Of a stretch of DNA of 64,000 nt, positions 12,670-22,761 are shown one piece after another. This DNA comes from Shewanella algicola (GTDB lineage: Bacteria; Pseudomonadota; Gammaproteobacteria; Enterobacterales; Shewanellaceae), in contig NZ_BMQI01000019.1 of assembly GCF_014648035.1 (NCBI RefSeq), positions 1 to 64,000 of the forward strand, read 5' to 3'. Position 1 is the stretch's first letter; each line of letters begins with the position of its first letter. Both the position numbers and the translations under genes were made by a program. Below the pieces are notes generated by a model. It was not told the origin of the DNA. It was given only the letters and a program-made list of their open reading frames with translations, and made no database searches.

Positions 12670-14907
12670 GTGTTAAACATGCTCAGGGATATCACTCAAG
12701 CTGTTGCAAGAGCCAACAGTTTGGAGAGTGCATTAAATATTTTGGTGTCGCAAACGCGCATCGCGATGGCGACACATTGTTGTTCCATTTATATCCTTGA
12801 GCAACAAAACCTTGTGCTGTCGGCCACTGAAGGGCTTGAGAAGTCTGCAGTCGGCCGAGTCAGCATGCCATTATCTGAAGGCCTTGTTGGCTTAGTTGCC
12901 CAGCGTGAAGAAGCTGTAAACTTGGCTGATGCACGTATACACCCACGCTTTAAATTATTCCCAGAGGCTGTTGAAGAAGATTATCGGGCCTTTCTGGCTG
13001 TACCGATTATTTTTCAAAAGTTAGTTGTTGGCGTCATCGTGGTTCAGCAGCCCGACGCAAGGCAGTTTAGCGAAAGCGAAGAAGCTTTTTTAATGACGCT
13101 AGCAGCACAACTTGCCGTGGTTGTTCGTAGTCTTAAACACAAAGCTGCCATTACTAATGTGCAACATCAAGTGATGTTTAATGGGATCACTGCTTCAAGT
13201 GGTATTGCGATTGCCCACGGTTTAGTGCTCGGTGGTGCTATTTCACTAGAGCAACCTGAGCGTCATTGCGATGATGTTGACGTTGAATTGCTTAGGCTTA
13301 AACAAGCTATGCAACGTTGTAAAGATATGCTTTCGGCTATTTCTCAGCGTTTTGAGAGCGAAAAGTCTGCTGATGTTGCTTCTATCTTTACAGCTTTCCT
13401 GCTATTGCTTGAAGATTCAAGTTTAGGCGGAGAGTATGCTCGAGAGGTCGCACTTGGTTGGCAATCTGAATCCGCTGTCAGTCGCGTGTCACTTCGTTAT
13501 ATCGATCAATTTTTGGCGATGGAAGATCCCTACTTAAAAGAACGGGCAAGCGATATTCGCGAGCTGGGTCAAAAAGTATTACGCCAATTAATTGAACCAG
13601 GGCGCTTAGAAGTTGAGTCTGACAAACCGGTTATTTTAGTTGCTAAAGAAGTCGATGCCACATTGTTGGCTGAGTTCCCTCGGCAGAAGCTTGCGGGGAT
13701 TGTTACCGAACGTGGTGGTGTAAACGCCCATGCTGCCATTTTAGCTCGCGCATTGGGTGTGCCTGCCATTGTTGGTATGGACGATGTCTTGTCGACCGAC
13801 ATCGATCAAAAGTTATTAGTGCTTAATGCCACACGCGGTCAGCTACTCGTGTCGCCATCACCGGCAGTCATTGAAGAATATCAATTACTGCTTGATGCTG
13901 ATGTTGAAAAACAAAAGCAATTTTCTGCAGAATTAAGTTTGCCATCGGTGACTACAGATGGCCAACGCATCCAGCTTTACCTTAATGCCGGTTTACTGAG
14001 TGGTATCGCATCTGAAATTGCTGAAGGTGCTGATGGGATAGGCTTATACCGGACTGAAATTCCGTTTATGTTACATCAACGCTTTCCGAGTGAAAGCGAA
14101 CAAATCAATGTTTACAAACAAGTGCTAAGTGCTGCGGGCGAGCGACCTGTGGTGATGCGTACCTTGGATGTTGGCGGTGATAAACCTTTACCTTATTTTC
14201 CGATCAAAGAAGATAACCCATTTTTAGGTTGGCGCGGTATTCGTTTGTCACTTGATCACCCTGAGTTGTTTTTAGTCCAACTCAGAGCAATGTTGCAAGC
14301 AGCAAGAAAGGGCAATCAATTACAAATTTTACTGCCTATGGTGAGCAATCTTGATGAGATAGACCAAACCTTAACGTATCTCGAGCAAGCCTTTACTGAA
14401 TTAAACCAAGAACTCAATACCATTTTAGTTAGACCTAAAGTGGGTGTGATGCTTGAAGTACCTGCATTATTGTATCAATTACAAGATGTGGCAAAACGGG
14501 TCGATTTTGTCTCTGTAGGCAGTAACGATTTAACCCAATATTTATTGGCGGTTGACCGTAACAACCCCAGTGTGAGTTCATTATTTGATAGTTATCATCC
14601 CGGCATTTTACGCGCTCTTAAAATGGCCGTTGATGACTGTAAACAATATGATTTAGATGTCAGTGTCTGCGGCGAATTAGCTGGCGAGCCATATGGTGCT
14701 TTGTTGTTAGTGGCTATGGGTTACCATAAACTCAGTATGAACCAAGCCAGCCTGGCCAGAATAAACTATTTACTTAGACGGGTATCGCAACAAGAATTAT
14801 CTGAGTTATTAAATAGCGTGTTATGCCAATCTAATGGCCAACAAGTGCGAACATTATTAGGGCAGTTTTTACAGCAACATGACCTAGCCGATTTGATTAA
14901 TCCATAA
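12670..14907 (+). CDS. ptsP: Nitrogen-PTS enzyme I (PEP-protein phosphotransferase)
   Basis: 745 residues. An N-terminal GAF domain (about 1-160) is followed by the enzyme I N-terminal, swivelling phosphohistidine and PEP-binding TIM-barrel domains. It takes phosphate from PEP to its active-site histidine (GGVNAHAAILARALG, near residue 358) and passes it to NPr and EIIA-Ntr, controlling potassium and nitrogen-linked regulation. The C-terminal catalytic motif VSVCGELAGEP is present. GTG is used as start; AGAGG precedes it, and the resulting MLNMLRDI aligns with the family. An internal ATG three codons later cannot be excluded. It probably forms an operon with rppH. Confidence 0.95.
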   Translation: MLNMLRDITQAVARANSLESALNILVSQTRIAMATHCCSIYILEQQNLVLSATEGLEKSAVGRVSMPLSEGLVGLVAQREEAVNLADARIHPRFKLFPEAVEEDYRAFLAVPIIFQKLVVGVIVVQQPDARQFSESEEAFLMTLAAQLAVVVRSLKHKAAITNVQHQVMFNGITASSGIAIAHGLVLGGAISLEQPERHCDDVDVELLRLKQAMQRCKDMLSAISQRFESEKSADVASIFTAFLLLLEDSSLGGEYAREVALGWQSESAVSRVSLRYIDQFLAMEDPYLKERASDIRELGQKVLRQLIEPGRLEVESDKPVILVAKEVDATLLAEFPRQKLAGIVTERGGVNAHAAILARALGVPAIVGMDDVLSTDIDQKLLVLNATRGQLLVSPSPAVIEEYQLLLDADVEKQKQFSAELSLPSVTTDGQRIQLYLNAGLLSGIASEIAEGADGIGLYRTEIPFMLHQRFPSESEQINVYKQVLSAAGERPVVMRTLDVGGDKPLPYFPIKEDNPFLGWRGIRLSLDHPELFLVQLRAMLQAARKGNQLQILLPMVSNLDEIDQTLTYLEQAFTELNQELNTILVRPKVGVMLEVPALLYQLQDVAKRVDFVSVGSNDLTQYLLAVDRNNPSVSSLFDSYHPGILRALKMAVDDCKQYDLDVSVCGELAGEPYGALLLVAMGYHKLSMNQASLARINYLLRRVSQQELSELLNSVLCQSNGQQVRTLLGQFLQQHDLADLINP

Positions 14908-14973
14908 TATGGATCAAGTCATTTAGCCAATATGTAGCGTATGGTTTAAAAAAATAAAAATAAGGATATCGTT

Positions 14974-15774
14974 ATGGACAGTATGCTGCAGGTTTTTATT
15001 ATTTGTTTATTTCTTGGGGCTGTTGTCGGTTTTTTTGCCGGACTACTTGGCATTGGTGGCGGACTTATCATTGTACCTGCACTATTGTATATATTACCTT
15101 CTGTTGGCATTAGTGTTACCCAACTCACTCATGTCGCCATTGCGACCTCGCTGGCATCAATCATTTTAACCTCAATGTCTTCAGCAACTGCACACCATAA
15201 ACGTGGCAATGTGCCATGGCATTTATTTAAGCCCATTATGCCAGGTATTGTGGTGGGGTCATTGGCATCGGCGTTTGTGTCAGAGCAAATTTCGTCAGAT
15301 AACTTACAGCAAACCTTTGCGATTTTTGTGGTGTTGATGGCAATACAAATGGCGTTTCCGTTAAAAGTTAAAACGGGCGACGATATGCCTAAGTTTGCGA
15401 TGTTATTTATGGTTTCTGTTTTGATCGCCTTAATTGCAGGCCTGATGGGGATTGGCGGCGGGGTATTGTTGGTGCCATTTTTAAGTTATTGCGGTTTGCA
15501 AATGCGCCAAGCTGTTGGATTTTCGTCGGTAACCGGAATGTTTATTGCCATATCTGGCACCATTGGTTACGTGATTGCGGGCTTTGACGCCCCTAATCTA
15601 CCACCAGGGGCATTTGGTTTTATTTATTTACCTGCTCTTGGTGGAATCATTATTAGCTCGATATTGTGCGCCCCGCTTGGTGTAAAAGCGGCTAGCACAT
15701 GGCCGACACCGGTATTGAGAAAGATTTTTGCCTGTTTACTCGTGGTGGTTGGCTTGAAACTGCTATTGAGTTAA
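14974..15774 (+). CDS. TSUP-family permease (TauE/SafE)
   Basis: 266 residues and about eight membrane helices. Two family repeats are visible: GLLGIGGGLIIVP near residue 26 and GLMGIGGGVLLVP near residue 155. This family exports or imports sulfite, sulfoacetate or other organosulfur anions across the inner membrane; the substrate here is not evident. It follows ptsP after 66 bases. In other Shewanella the next genes are lgt and thyA on the same strand. Here the gene ends at a strong bidirectional terminator and a thyA on the opposite strand. Confidence 0.85.
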   Translation: MDSMLQVFIICLFLGAVVGFFAGLLGIGGGLIIVPALLYILPSVGISVTQLTHVAIATSLASIILTSMSSATAHHKRGNVPWHLFKPIMPGIVVGSLASAFVSEQISSDNLQQTFAIFVVLMAIQMAFPLKVKTGDDMPKFAMLFMVSVLIALIAGLMGIGGGVLLVPFLSYCGLQMRQAVGFSSVTGMFIAISGTIGYVIAGFDAPNLPPGAFGFIYLPALGGIIISSILCAPLGVKAASTWPTPVLRKIFACLLVVVGLKLLLS

Positions 15775-15795
15775 TTCAATGAATAAATGACGAGT

Positions 15796-15838
15796 AATAA
15801 ACGCCCTTGTTAGGTTATAACAAGGGCGTTTATTTTAA
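15796..15838. terminator. Bidirectional terminator, TSUP permease / thyA
   Basis: A 17-base-pair perfect stem (15796-15812 with 15818-15834) around a five-base loop, with A/T-rich ends on both strands. It lies between two convergent genes. Confidence 0.9.
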
Positions 15839-15856
15839 GACTATTTATACTGCAAA

Positions 15857-16708
15857 TTATACCGCGAATGGGTATTGAATGGCGTCATGGTGTTGATAAT
15901 CTTCGACACTAAAATCATCTAATGTGACCCAGGTTTCAATGTCTTTTAAGCTCTTTATCTCTGGGTTAATGATTAACTTTGGTGAATCAAATGGCTCACG
16001 GGTTAATTGAATATCACGCATGGGTGCTAATTGATCTTCATAAATATGCGCATTAACAATTTTATGATAAGCCTTACCAGGCTTATGGCCAGTTATTTGG
16101 GCCATTAATGCCAAAAGTACATACACTTGCACCATATTAAAGTTTAACCCTAATGGTACATCACAGCTGCGTTGAGTGCTGTTTAGGTATAAAGTATCAC
16201 CTAGGAGCGAAAAATGATGTTCGTACATACAAGGACGTAAACAACCTAGATCGAATGCGCCAGGATGATAAAAGGTTAAAATCTCGCCACGGTTATCAAT
16301 ACCATTGCTCAAATCCTCTACAATTTGTTTAAGCAGATCGACATGCCCGCCACTGGGTTTAGGAAAAGCGCGTCCAAGGGCACCATATATTAACCCCATA
16401 TCGTCTTGACCTTTGCGATTAGGATTATTTAACCATGCTTGGTTATCGTTCGCGTTGGCGTCCCATGTTTTGGTGCCAAGCGCTCTAAAATCAGCTGCAT
16501 TTTGGTAGCCACGTAAATAACCTAGAATTTCTGCAATGGCAGATTTCCAAAAACTTTTGCGGGTGGTAACCAGTGGGAATTGATTGTTGCCAACATCATA
16601 AGTTAAATCGGCATTGATTACCGTGAGACACTTTTTGTTGGTGCGGGCATTATTGACCCATTGACCTTCGTCGACGATGCGTTTACACAGATCTAAATAC
16701 TGTTTCAT
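15857..16708 (-). CDS. thyA: Thymidylate synthase
   Basis: 283 residues from ATG 16708, after an AAGGAA site. The frame is open further upstream, but that 37-residue extension does not match the family. It methylates dUMP to dTMP using methylenetetrahydrofolate. The catalytic Cys lies in GCLRPCMY and the nucleotide-binding RSCDVPLG is intact. The length and motifs ([23 protein letters not shown]) match the Vibrio/phage-like branch rather than the 264-residue E. coli type that other Shewanella usually carry next to lgt. Its orientation is opposite to ptsP and no lgt is present, so it may be an acquired replacement. Confidence 0.93.
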   Translation of the reverse strand: MKQYLDLCKRIVDEGQWVNNARTNKKCLTVINADLTYDVGNNQFPLVTTRKSFWKSAIAEILGYLRGYQNAADFRALGTKTWDANANDNQAWLNNPNRKGQDDMGLIYGALGRAFPKPSGGHVDLLKQIVEDLSNGIDNRGEILTFYHPGAFDLGCLRPCMYEHHFSLLGDTLYLNSTQRSCDVPLGLNFNMVQVYVLLALMAQITGHKPGKAYHKIVNAHIYEDQLAPMRDIQLTREPFDSPKLIINPEIKSLKDIETWVTLDDFSVEDYQHHDAIQYPFAV

Positions 16709-16913
16709 TTGTTTCAATTCCTTTTTTTGCTTAAGGTGATTATACCTAATCAAGGCGTTCAAATCTGTAAACAAGAAATGTTTAATTGTGAGGTGTGTTA
16801 CCTTAAAAATGATTAACACCTCGGAAATTACGAGCTTAGAGTAAGAAACAATCGATTATTGTTGTTCGAATGGATGCGCTAGAGTCTATCTATTGTTTAT
16901 TAAGGAGTGTTAT

Positions 16914-18098
16914 ATGGAACGTGCAATTAGAAACTTTTTAAGCCAAGAGTCTGCAGGCGGTATTTTGTTAATGGTCGCGGTGGCCTTGGCAATGATATTG
17001 GCAAATTCGCCTTTAGCGGATTTGTATCAGGGCTTCTTGAGTACAGGAGTTCAATTGCGTGTCGGCGAATTGGATATCGATAAACCATTATTGTTATGGA
17101 TTAATGATGGCTTAATGGCGCTATTCTTTTTATTGATTGGGCTAGAAGTTAAACGTGAGTTGTTAGAGGGCGCACTGTCGAGTGTGGCTAAAGCTTCTTT
17201 ACCGACTTTTGCGGCGATTGGTGGGATGGTATTCCCAGCGCTATTTTACTTAGCATTTAATTATTCTAACCCAGAAACCCAAGTAGGCTGGGCTATCCCT
17301 GCCGCAACAGATATCGCGTTTGCTTTGGGTATTATGGCATTGCTGGGTAATCGAGTACCTGTGGCGTTAAAGGTATTTTTATTGGCCTTGGCCATTATTG
17401 ATGACTTAGGTGTTATTGTGATTATTGCGCTGTTTTACAGCACTGATTTATCAATGACCAGTTTAATCATTGCTGCGGTGTCTATTGTGTTGATGGTGGC
17501 GCTGAATCGAAAAGGGGTAACCTCTATAACGCCATATGCCTTAGTTGGATTTATGTTGTGGGTTGCAGTATTAAAGTCTGGTGTTCATGCTACCTTAGCA
17601 GGTGTCATCATTGCATTTTGTATCCCGTTACGAGCAAAAGATGGCACATCACCATCAGGACATTTAGAACACAAGCTACATCCGTGGAGTACGTTTTTAA
17701 TTCTTCCGGTATTCGCATTTGCTAACGCAGGTTTGTCATTGACCAATATGTCATTTGAATCGTTTGCAGAACCGATTACTCTAGGGATCATTATGGGCTT
17801 GATGTTAGGTAAGCCTATTGGAGTATTTTTATTTAGCTATGTGGCGGTAAAACTGAAGTTAGCTGAATTACCACCTGGTATTGGCTGGCGACATATTACC
17901 CCTGTCGCAGTGATGTGTGGTATTGGGTTTACTATGTCGGTGTTTATTTCATCATTAGCATTTGAACATTCACCTGCAGAGTATGGTGATTATGCAAGGT
18001 TAGGTATTTTAACAGGTTCGTTATTTGCAGCACTGATTGGTTATTTTTGGTTAGCCAAAGTTCTGCCTAATTCAGGAGGAAGCCATGAAACTAATTAA
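16914..18098 (+). CDS. nhaA: Na+/H+ antiporter NhaA
   Basis: 394 residues from ATG 16914, seven bases behind a perfect AAGGAG; an upstream TTG at 16893 was rejected. NhaA expels sodium in exchange for two protons at alkaline pH. It has about 12 membrane helices. The paired aspartates essential for ion binding are in [10 protein letters not shown]. The regulator nhaR lies downstream after one small gene, so this is the sodium-resistance cluster seen in other Shewanella. The 3' end overlaps the next gene by 14 bases. Confidence 0.96.
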   Translation: MERAIRNFLSQESAGGILLMVAVALAMILANSPLADLYQGFLSTGVQLRVGELDIDKPLLLWINDGLMALFFLLIGLEVKRELLEGALSSVAKASLPTFAAIGGMVFPALFYLAFNYSNPETQVGWAIPAATDIAFALGIMALLGNRVPVALKVFLLALAIIDDLGVIVIIALFYSTDLSMTSLIIAAVSIVLMVALNRKGVTSITPYALVGFMLWVAVLKSGVHATLAGVIIAFCIPLRAKDGTSPSGHLEHKLHPWSTFLILPVFAFANAGLSLTNMSFESFAEPITLGIIMGLMLGKPIGVFLFSYVAVKLKLAELPPGIGWRHITPVAVMCGIGFTMSVFISSLAFEHSPAEYGDYARLGILTGSLFAALIGYFWLAKVLPNSGGSHETN

Positions 18099-18471
18099 AT
18101 TATCTCTAGGATTATTGCTGAGTGTTATTGTTATTCCTGCGTCGGCAAATTCGTTTGATGTTTGCTTGAAGTCTGCAGAGTCTGCAACATGCCAAAGTTA
18201 TCTTGAGGGCGTGGTTGATGGTGCATTGATGTATCGTGACAATCAGGCTAAAAAGCGTATCGATCCCAATAATTATGAGTCGCGAGCCCTTAAATATCGT
18301 GCCGGTAAGCGTTACCAAACTGCCAATGTTAATTACTGCTCTAGCCATATACTGGTTAAGTCAGAGGTGGTATCGGCACTAACGGAGCAAGTGGCGTTGA
18401 AAAATGTGAGTAACAGTGATGAACTAGAAAACGTCATTACGACAATATTGGATTGCCCGCGCCCCAAATAA
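18085..18471 (+). CDS. Secreted small protein, possible Rap1a/Tai-like fold
   Basis: 128 residues beginning with a signal peptide ([21 protein letters not shown], cleavage after about residue 21). The mature part has four cysteines: C-x8-C near the start, then YC and a terminal DCP. The motif [13 protein letters not shown], together with a late YC and terminal Cys, recalls the Rap1a/Tai domain of type VI secretion immunity proteins, but also other small periplasmic proteins. The start AGGAGGAAGCCATG lies inside the end of nhaA, so it is translationally coupled to the antiporter. No effector or secretion gene is nearby, so an immunity function is not supported. Confidence 0.7.
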   Translation: MKLIKLSLGLLLSVIVIPASANSFDVCLKSAESATCQSYLEGVVDGALMYRDNQAKKRIDPNNYESRALKYRAGKRYQTANVNYCSSHILVKSEVVSALTEQVALKNVSNSDELENVITTILDCPRPK

Positions 18472-18484
18472 CCAGCGAGTTATC

Positions 18485-18514
18485 AAAACGCAGCCTTTTG
18501 GCTGCGTTTTTTTT
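18485..18514 (+). terminator. Terminator after nhaA operon
   Basis: Eleven-base-pair stem AAAACGCAGCC/GGCTGCGTTTT with loop TTTT, followed by an eight-T tract. Confidence 0.9.
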
Positions 18515-18588
18515 GTCAGTATTTTAGCGTGGGTTCAGAGAGTTATTTGCTATAGTAGATTAATAATTTTTTTAGGTTTCTGAATGAT

Positions 18589-19512
18589 ATGCAGCATTTA
18601 AATTATAACCACCTATATTATTTTTGGATGGTACAAAAAAAAGGCTCAGTGACCAAAGCCGCCGAAGCATTATGTCTTGCTCCGCAAACGATTACAGGGC
18701 AAATACGTGCCTTAGAAGAGCGTTTAAAAGGGAGCTTGTTTAAACGAGTTGGGCGCAATTTAGAAGCGACAGAGTTGGGTGAGTTAGTGTTTCGTTATGC
18801 CGATAAAATGTTTAGTTTGAGTTATGAAATGCTCGACTTACTCAATTATCAAAAAAATAACTCTTTGTTGTTTGAAGTGGGTATTGCGGATGCGTTGTCT
18901 AAAGCGCTCGTGAGTCGAGTGTTATTAACGGTGATCCCAAGTGATGGCTCGGTGCACTTGGCCTGTTATGAGTCTACACACGAAAGCTTAATTGAGCGCT
19001 TAAGAGGGCATAAATTAGATATGATTTTATCTGATTGCGCCGGTGGCTCATTAAAGTTTCCTGAGATTTTATCTAAAAAATTGGGTGAATGTGGCATCAG
19101 TTTTTTTGCGGCGCAACCCTCAACACTGCCATTTCCTGCATGTTTAGAGGAGCATAAATTACTTATTCCGGGTAAACGTACTTCACTTGGGCAGCAATTG
19201 CATGGCTGGTTTGCTGAAAAGAATCTCGATGTGAACATTTTAGGTGAGTTTGATGATGCTGAAATGATGAAAGCATTTGGGTATTTCAACCGAGGCATTT
19301 TTGTCGCACCGTCTATTTATCGTCATGATATACTGTCGCAAGGAATGGTTTTACTTGGTGAAACGACCGATATTAAAGAAGAATATCATGTGATGTTTGC
19401 CGAACGAATGATTCAACATCCGTCAGTTAAATCATTACTGGCGACTGATTTTGATGACTTGTTTGCGGGTAAAGATCGCCAAGTACAAGATTTTGGACAC
19501 CGTATAAACTAA
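18589..19512 (+). CDS. nhaR: LysR regulator of sodium stress, NhaR
   Basis: 307 residues. The N-terminal helix-turn-helix (NYNHLYYFWMVQKKGSV, then APQTITGQIRALEERL) closely matches E. coli NhaR. The rest is a LysR effector domain. NhaR activates nhaA in response to intracellular sodium. It is separated from the nhaA unit by a terminator, so it has its own promoter. Confidence 0.9.
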   Translation: MQHLNYNHLYYFWMVQKKGSVTKAAEALCLAPQTITGQIRALEERLKGSLFKRVGRNLEATELGELVFRYADKMFSLSYEMLDLLNYQKNNSLLFEVGIADALSKALVSRVLLTVIPSDGSVHLACYESTHESLIERLRGHKLDMILSDCAGGSLKFPEILSKKLGECGISFFAAQPSTLPFPACLEEHKLLIPGKRTSLGQQLHGWFAEKNLDVNILGEFDDAEMMKAFGYFNRGIFVAPSIYRHDILSQGMVLLGETTDIKEEYHVMFAERMIQHPSVKSLLATDFDDLFAGKDRQVQDFGHRIN

Positions 19513-19597
19513 TACCTATCGGGTCTTCTCTGGCCATTTTTACGCTCTAGGCTGTGAATATGATTGGTATATTTGTGATATAGACATCAGGAGATTT

Positions 19598-19849
19598 GTG
19601 TTGGAATTAATGAATATTGCTCGTGTACGCTGGGCATGCCGTCGCGGAATGTTAGAGTTAGATGTCTTGTTTCAACCCTTTGTTGAAGCGCACTATGAAG
19701 CGTTAGCCGATGCCGACAAGCAAACATTTATTCGCTTGTTAGAATGCGAAGATCCAGAGTTATTTGCTTGGTTTATGGGCCATGAACAATGCCCAGATCC
19801 ACAGCTTGCCGCTATGGTAGTCAAAGTCCGTGGTCGAGCCGAACCTTAA
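19598..19849 (+). CDS. sdhE: Succinate dehydrogenase flavinylation factor SdhE
   Basis: 83 residues, the normal length. SdhE promotes covalent FAD attachment to SdhA and FrdA. The defining RGM motif is at WACRRGMLELD, with the conserved FxxFLEC-like helix end (FIRLLECEDPELFAWFMG). The start is GTG, four bases behind AGGAG; TTG 19601 or ATG 19610 are alternatives that change only the first residues. It overlaps the YgfX-like gene by 20 bases, the same operon pairing as E. coli ygfY-ygfX. Confidence 0.92.
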   Translation: MLELMNIARVRWACRRGMLELDVLFQPFVEAHYEALADADKQTFIRLLECEDPELFAWFMGHEQCPDPQLAAMVVKVRGRAEP

Positions 19850-20309
19850 GCCCGTTCAAGCCTCTGACTTTTCTCCCCGCACTCATCTTCATCAATTTGG
19901 GTTGAGTGCGTCGTTTTTGTCCCGCGTAGCCCTTGTGTGTTTTTTTGCCGTGATACTGTGCAGTTTTCTTGCGTGGCCAAACCTGGCATCATCAATGTTA
20001 GTTTATGCCCAATTACTCCTCGCGCTATTGACCTTATGCCTAATGGTTTATTGTTGGCGAAAATTAACCCGCTGGCAGTGTATTTTTAGTCTTGATAAAC
20101 GTGGTTTTGCTCAGATAGTTGAGCATTCATCGCAAACTTATCTTGTCGATTTTTGCCGTCGGGCGCTGGTGAATCCTTTATTTTGCATGATATTTTTACA
20201 AGATATTCATTCGGGAGAGCGGCGAATACTGTGGGTATGGCATGATATGTTAACCGACACAGAATATCGCACCCTGTGTCGGTTATTATTACAACTTAAG
20301 CTCGCCTAG
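19830..20309 (+). CDS. ygfX: YgfX/CptA-like inner membrane protein
   Basis: 159 residues with two adjacent membrane helices (about 30-75) and a soluble C-terminal part rich in Trp and Arg. Its partner sdhE and the two-helix plan identify it as a YgfX homologue. In E. coli YgfX was proposed as a toxin acting on FtsZ and MreB, with SdhE as antitoxin; the toxin role is disputed and cannot be judged here. GTG start within sdhE. Its 3' end overlaps nadB, on the other strand, by four bases. Confidence 0.75.
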   Translation: MVEPNLKPVQASDFSPRTHLHQFGLSASFLSRVALVCFFAVILCSFLAWPNLASSMLVYAQLLLALLTLCLMVYCWRKLTRWQCIFSLDKRGFAQIVEHSSQTYLVDFCRRALVNPLFCMIFLQDIHSGERRILWVWHDMLTDTEYRTLCRLLLQLKLA

Positions 20310-21922
20310 CGTCCAGGCTGCAAAATGGTTGGCTTAGGGTTGTCAAATTGCTCTGGGTAGTCGATGTTATAATGTAACCCACGGCTCTCTTTACGATCCA
20401 TCGCGCAGCGAATGATCAACTCAGCTACCTGAACTAAATTACGCAATTCTAATAAGTTATTGCTGACACGGAAGTTTGAATAATACTCTTCAATTTCTTG
20501 CTGCAACATTAAGCAACGACGTAATGCGCGCTCTAAACGTTTATCTGTTCTGACAATACCAACATAATCCCACATAAATAAGCGTAACTCGTGCCAGTTA
20601 TGGGCAATGACGACTTCTTCGTCTGAGTTACTCACTTTACTTTCATCCCATGCTGGCAATGTGCAAGGGGCTGCAACTTTATGCAGCAGACTTTCAATGT
20701 CGTGTGAGGCGGCACGTGCAAACACTAAGCACTCTAATAATGAATTGCTGGCTAAGCGGTTGGCACCGTGCAATCCAGTGTAGGCCACTTCACCAATAGC
20801 ATATAAACCGTTGATGTCGGTTTGACCATGTAAATCGGTCATTACGCCACCGCAGGTGTAATGTGCTGCAGGTACGGCAGGGATCGGATCTTTAGTCATA
20901 TCGATACCCAATTCAAGGCATCGCTGATAAATAGTTGGGAAGTGCTTAATAATAAAGTCGGCAGGTTTATGGCTAATGTCTAAATAAACACAATCTGCAC
21001 CTAAACGCTTCATTTCATAATCGATAGCACGGGCCACAATATCGCGAGGCGCCAGCTCTGCACGTTCATCAAAATCAGGCATAAACCGGCTGCCATCAGG
21101 GCGACGTAAATAAGCACCTTCTCCACGTAATGCTTCAGTGAGGAGAAAGTTTCTGGCATTTGGATGGAATAAGCACGTTGGATGAAATTGATTAAATTCC
21201 ATGTTGGCAACACGGCATCCTGCACGCCAGGCCATGGCAATCCCATCACCACTGGCAATGTCTGGATTTGAAGTATATTGATATACTTTTGAGCTGCCGC
21301 CTGTCGCTAAAGCGACAAACTTTGCTTTAACTGTTTCGACATGTTCTTCATCTCGGTTCCAGACATAAGCACCTAGCACCCGGTTACCCGGCCGGTTTAA
21401 TTTTCGTGTGGTGATTAAATCGATGGCGTTATAACGCTCTAAAACGGTGATATTGGGATGGGCTAACGCACATTCTTGCAAAGTGGTTTGTACCGCTTTA
21501 CCCGTAGCATCGGCAGAATGTAAAATACGTCGATGACTGTGGCCTCCCTCACGTGTGAGGTGGTAAGGCATTGAAGCAGAGCTATCAGCAGTGTTATTTT
21601 CTTCTTTATCAAATGCGACGCCGCAATTAATGAGCCATTGCATGGCACCTTTGGCGTTCTCAGCTGTGTAAGTCACAACCGATTTGTCGCATAATCCAGC
21701 GCCAGCAATCAGTGTGTCATTGACGTGGGACTCAATCGTGTCGCCTTCATCAAACACAGATGCGATTCCGCCTTGTGCATATAAGGTCGAACCTTCTGAT
21801 AAAGGCCCTTTAGAAAGAAGAATTACTTTTGATTTTTCAGCTAAATGTAATGCTAAAGTCAGTCCTGCAGCACCGCTGCCGATGACCAAAATGTCAGATT
21901 GGTGTTCAACTGCTTGTTTCAT
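20306..21922 (-). CDS. nadB: L-aspartate oxidase
   Basis: 538 residues. It oxidises aspartate to iminoaspartate with FAD, the first step of NAD synthesis. An FAD-binding [11 protein letters not shown] is at about residue 16, and [10 protein letters not shown] and AAHYTCGGV match the fumarate-reductase-like flavoprotein family. It is encoded back-to-back with rpoE, the same arrangement as in E. coli. No nadA or nadC is in the window. Confidence 0.96.
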   Translation of the reverse strand: MKQAVEHQSDILVIGSGAAGLTLALHLAEKSKVILLSKGPLSEGSTLYAQGGIASVFDEGDTIESHVNDTLIAGAGLCDKSVVTYTAENAKGAMQWLINCGVAFDKEENNTADSSASMPYHLTREGGHSHRRILHSADATGKAVQTTLQECALAHPNITVLERYNAIDLITTRKLNRPGNRVLGAYVWNRDEEHVETVKAKFVALATGGSSKVYQYTSNPDIASGDGIAMAWRAGCRVANMEFNQFHPTCLFHPNARNFLLTEALRGEGAYLRRPDGSRFMPDFDERAELAPRDIVARAIDYEMKRLGADCVYLDISHKPADFIIKHFPTIYQRCLELGIDMTKDPIPAVPAAHYTCGGVMTDLHGQTDINGLYAIGEVAYTGLHGANRLASNSLLECLVFARAASHDIESLLHKVAAPCTLPAWDESKVSNSDEEVVIAHNWHELRLFMWDYVGIVRTDKRLERALRRCLMLQQEIEEYYSNFRVSNNLLELRNLVQVAELIIRCAMDRKESRGLHYNIDYPEQFDNPKPTILQPGR

Positions 21923-22064
21923 CAGGTATCATGGTATAGCTAAGTGGTTTGATCATAGTAAATCAAATCACCTTAACTGGGTACTTTTACAGCGAGTTTT
22001 ATTGAGGTTTTAACGAGATATTTTATTTTTATCTCAAATTAATTAACTTTTTTTAATTCAACAT

Positions 22065-22092
22065 CGAACTTTTTTCATATCAGTGGGTCTAC
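22065..22092 (+). promoter_or_regulatory. Sigma-E promoter of rpoE
   Basis: CGAACTT (22065-22071) and GGTCTAC (22086-22092) match the sigma-E -35 (GGAACTT) and -10 (GGTCTAA) elements. There are 16 bases between the end of the -35 and the TCT of the -10. It lies about 65 bases upstream of rpoE and would give autoregulation, as in E. coli. Confidence 0.7.
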
Positions 22093-22156
22093 TTATATGA
22101 ACAGGATTCGAGCGACTGAGAAATCAGTATTACAGATTTAGGAGTAGTCGGCTCGG

Positions 22157-22735
22157 ATGAGTGGACAATATAGTGATCAACAATTAGTTGAGCGAGTACA
22201 GCAAGGCGATAAAAACGCATTTAACCTGTTAGTGCTGAAGTATCAAAATAAAGTGATGAGTCTGATTTCTCGTTATATCCGCAACCAAGCGGATGTGCAA
22301 GATGTAACACAAGAAGCCTTTATTAAAGCATATAGAGCGTTAGCAAATTTTCGTGGTGAGAGTGCGTTTTATACTTGGTTGTACCGCATTGCGGTAAACA
22401 CCGCAAAAAACCATCTTACTTCACAAGGGCGCAGGGCACCTGCAAACGATGTGGATGTTGAAGATGCAGAATATTATGAAGGTAGTGATGCACTAAAAGA
22501 ATTCGCATCACCAGAGCGTTTATTAATGAAAGATCAAATGAGTAAAGTGATCTTTGATACGCTCGATACATTGCCTGAAGAATTAAAGATGGCGATATCG
22601 CTTAGAGAACTAGACGGTATGAGTTACGAAGATATTGCCAATATCATGGATTGTCCGGTCGGGACCGTAAGATCACGTATCTTCCGAGCTCGTGAAGCAA
22701 TCGACAAACAGCTCCAGCCTTTGCTGGAAAAGTAA
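22157..22735 (+). CDS. rpoE: Envelope-stress sigma factor sigma-E (RpoE)
   Basis: 192 residues. Region 2 (ALVKYQNKVMSLISRY, then DVTQEAFIKAYRAL) and region 4 (MSYEDIANIMDCPVGTVRSRI) are typical of ECF sigma factors and nearly identical to E. coli RpoE. It is held inactive by RseA until misfolded outer-membrane proteins trigger DegS and RseP. First gene of the rpoE-rseA-rseB-rseC operon; a sigma-E promoter is visible upstream. Confidence 0.97.
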   Translation: MSGQYSDQQLVERVQQGDKNAFNLLVLKYQNKVMSLISRYIRNQADVQDVTQEAFIKAYRALANFRGESAFYTWLYRIAVNTAKNHLTSQGRRAPANDVDVEDAEYYEGSDALKEFASPERLLMKDQMSKVIFDTLDTLPEELKMAISLRELDGMSYEDIANIMDCPVGTVRSRIFRAREAIDKQLQPLLEK

Positions 22736-22761
22736 CTGCCTTAACGCTAAATAGGTGAATA

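Noticed and set aside
16709..16819. N-terminal extension of thyA
   Set aside because: The 37 extra residues do not match thymidylate synthases, and ATG 16708 has a proper ribosome binding site.
22097..22141. A 14-codon frame between the sigma-E promoter and rpoE as an RseD-like leader
   Set aside because: It is very short and has no binding site; there is nothing to distinguish it from chance.
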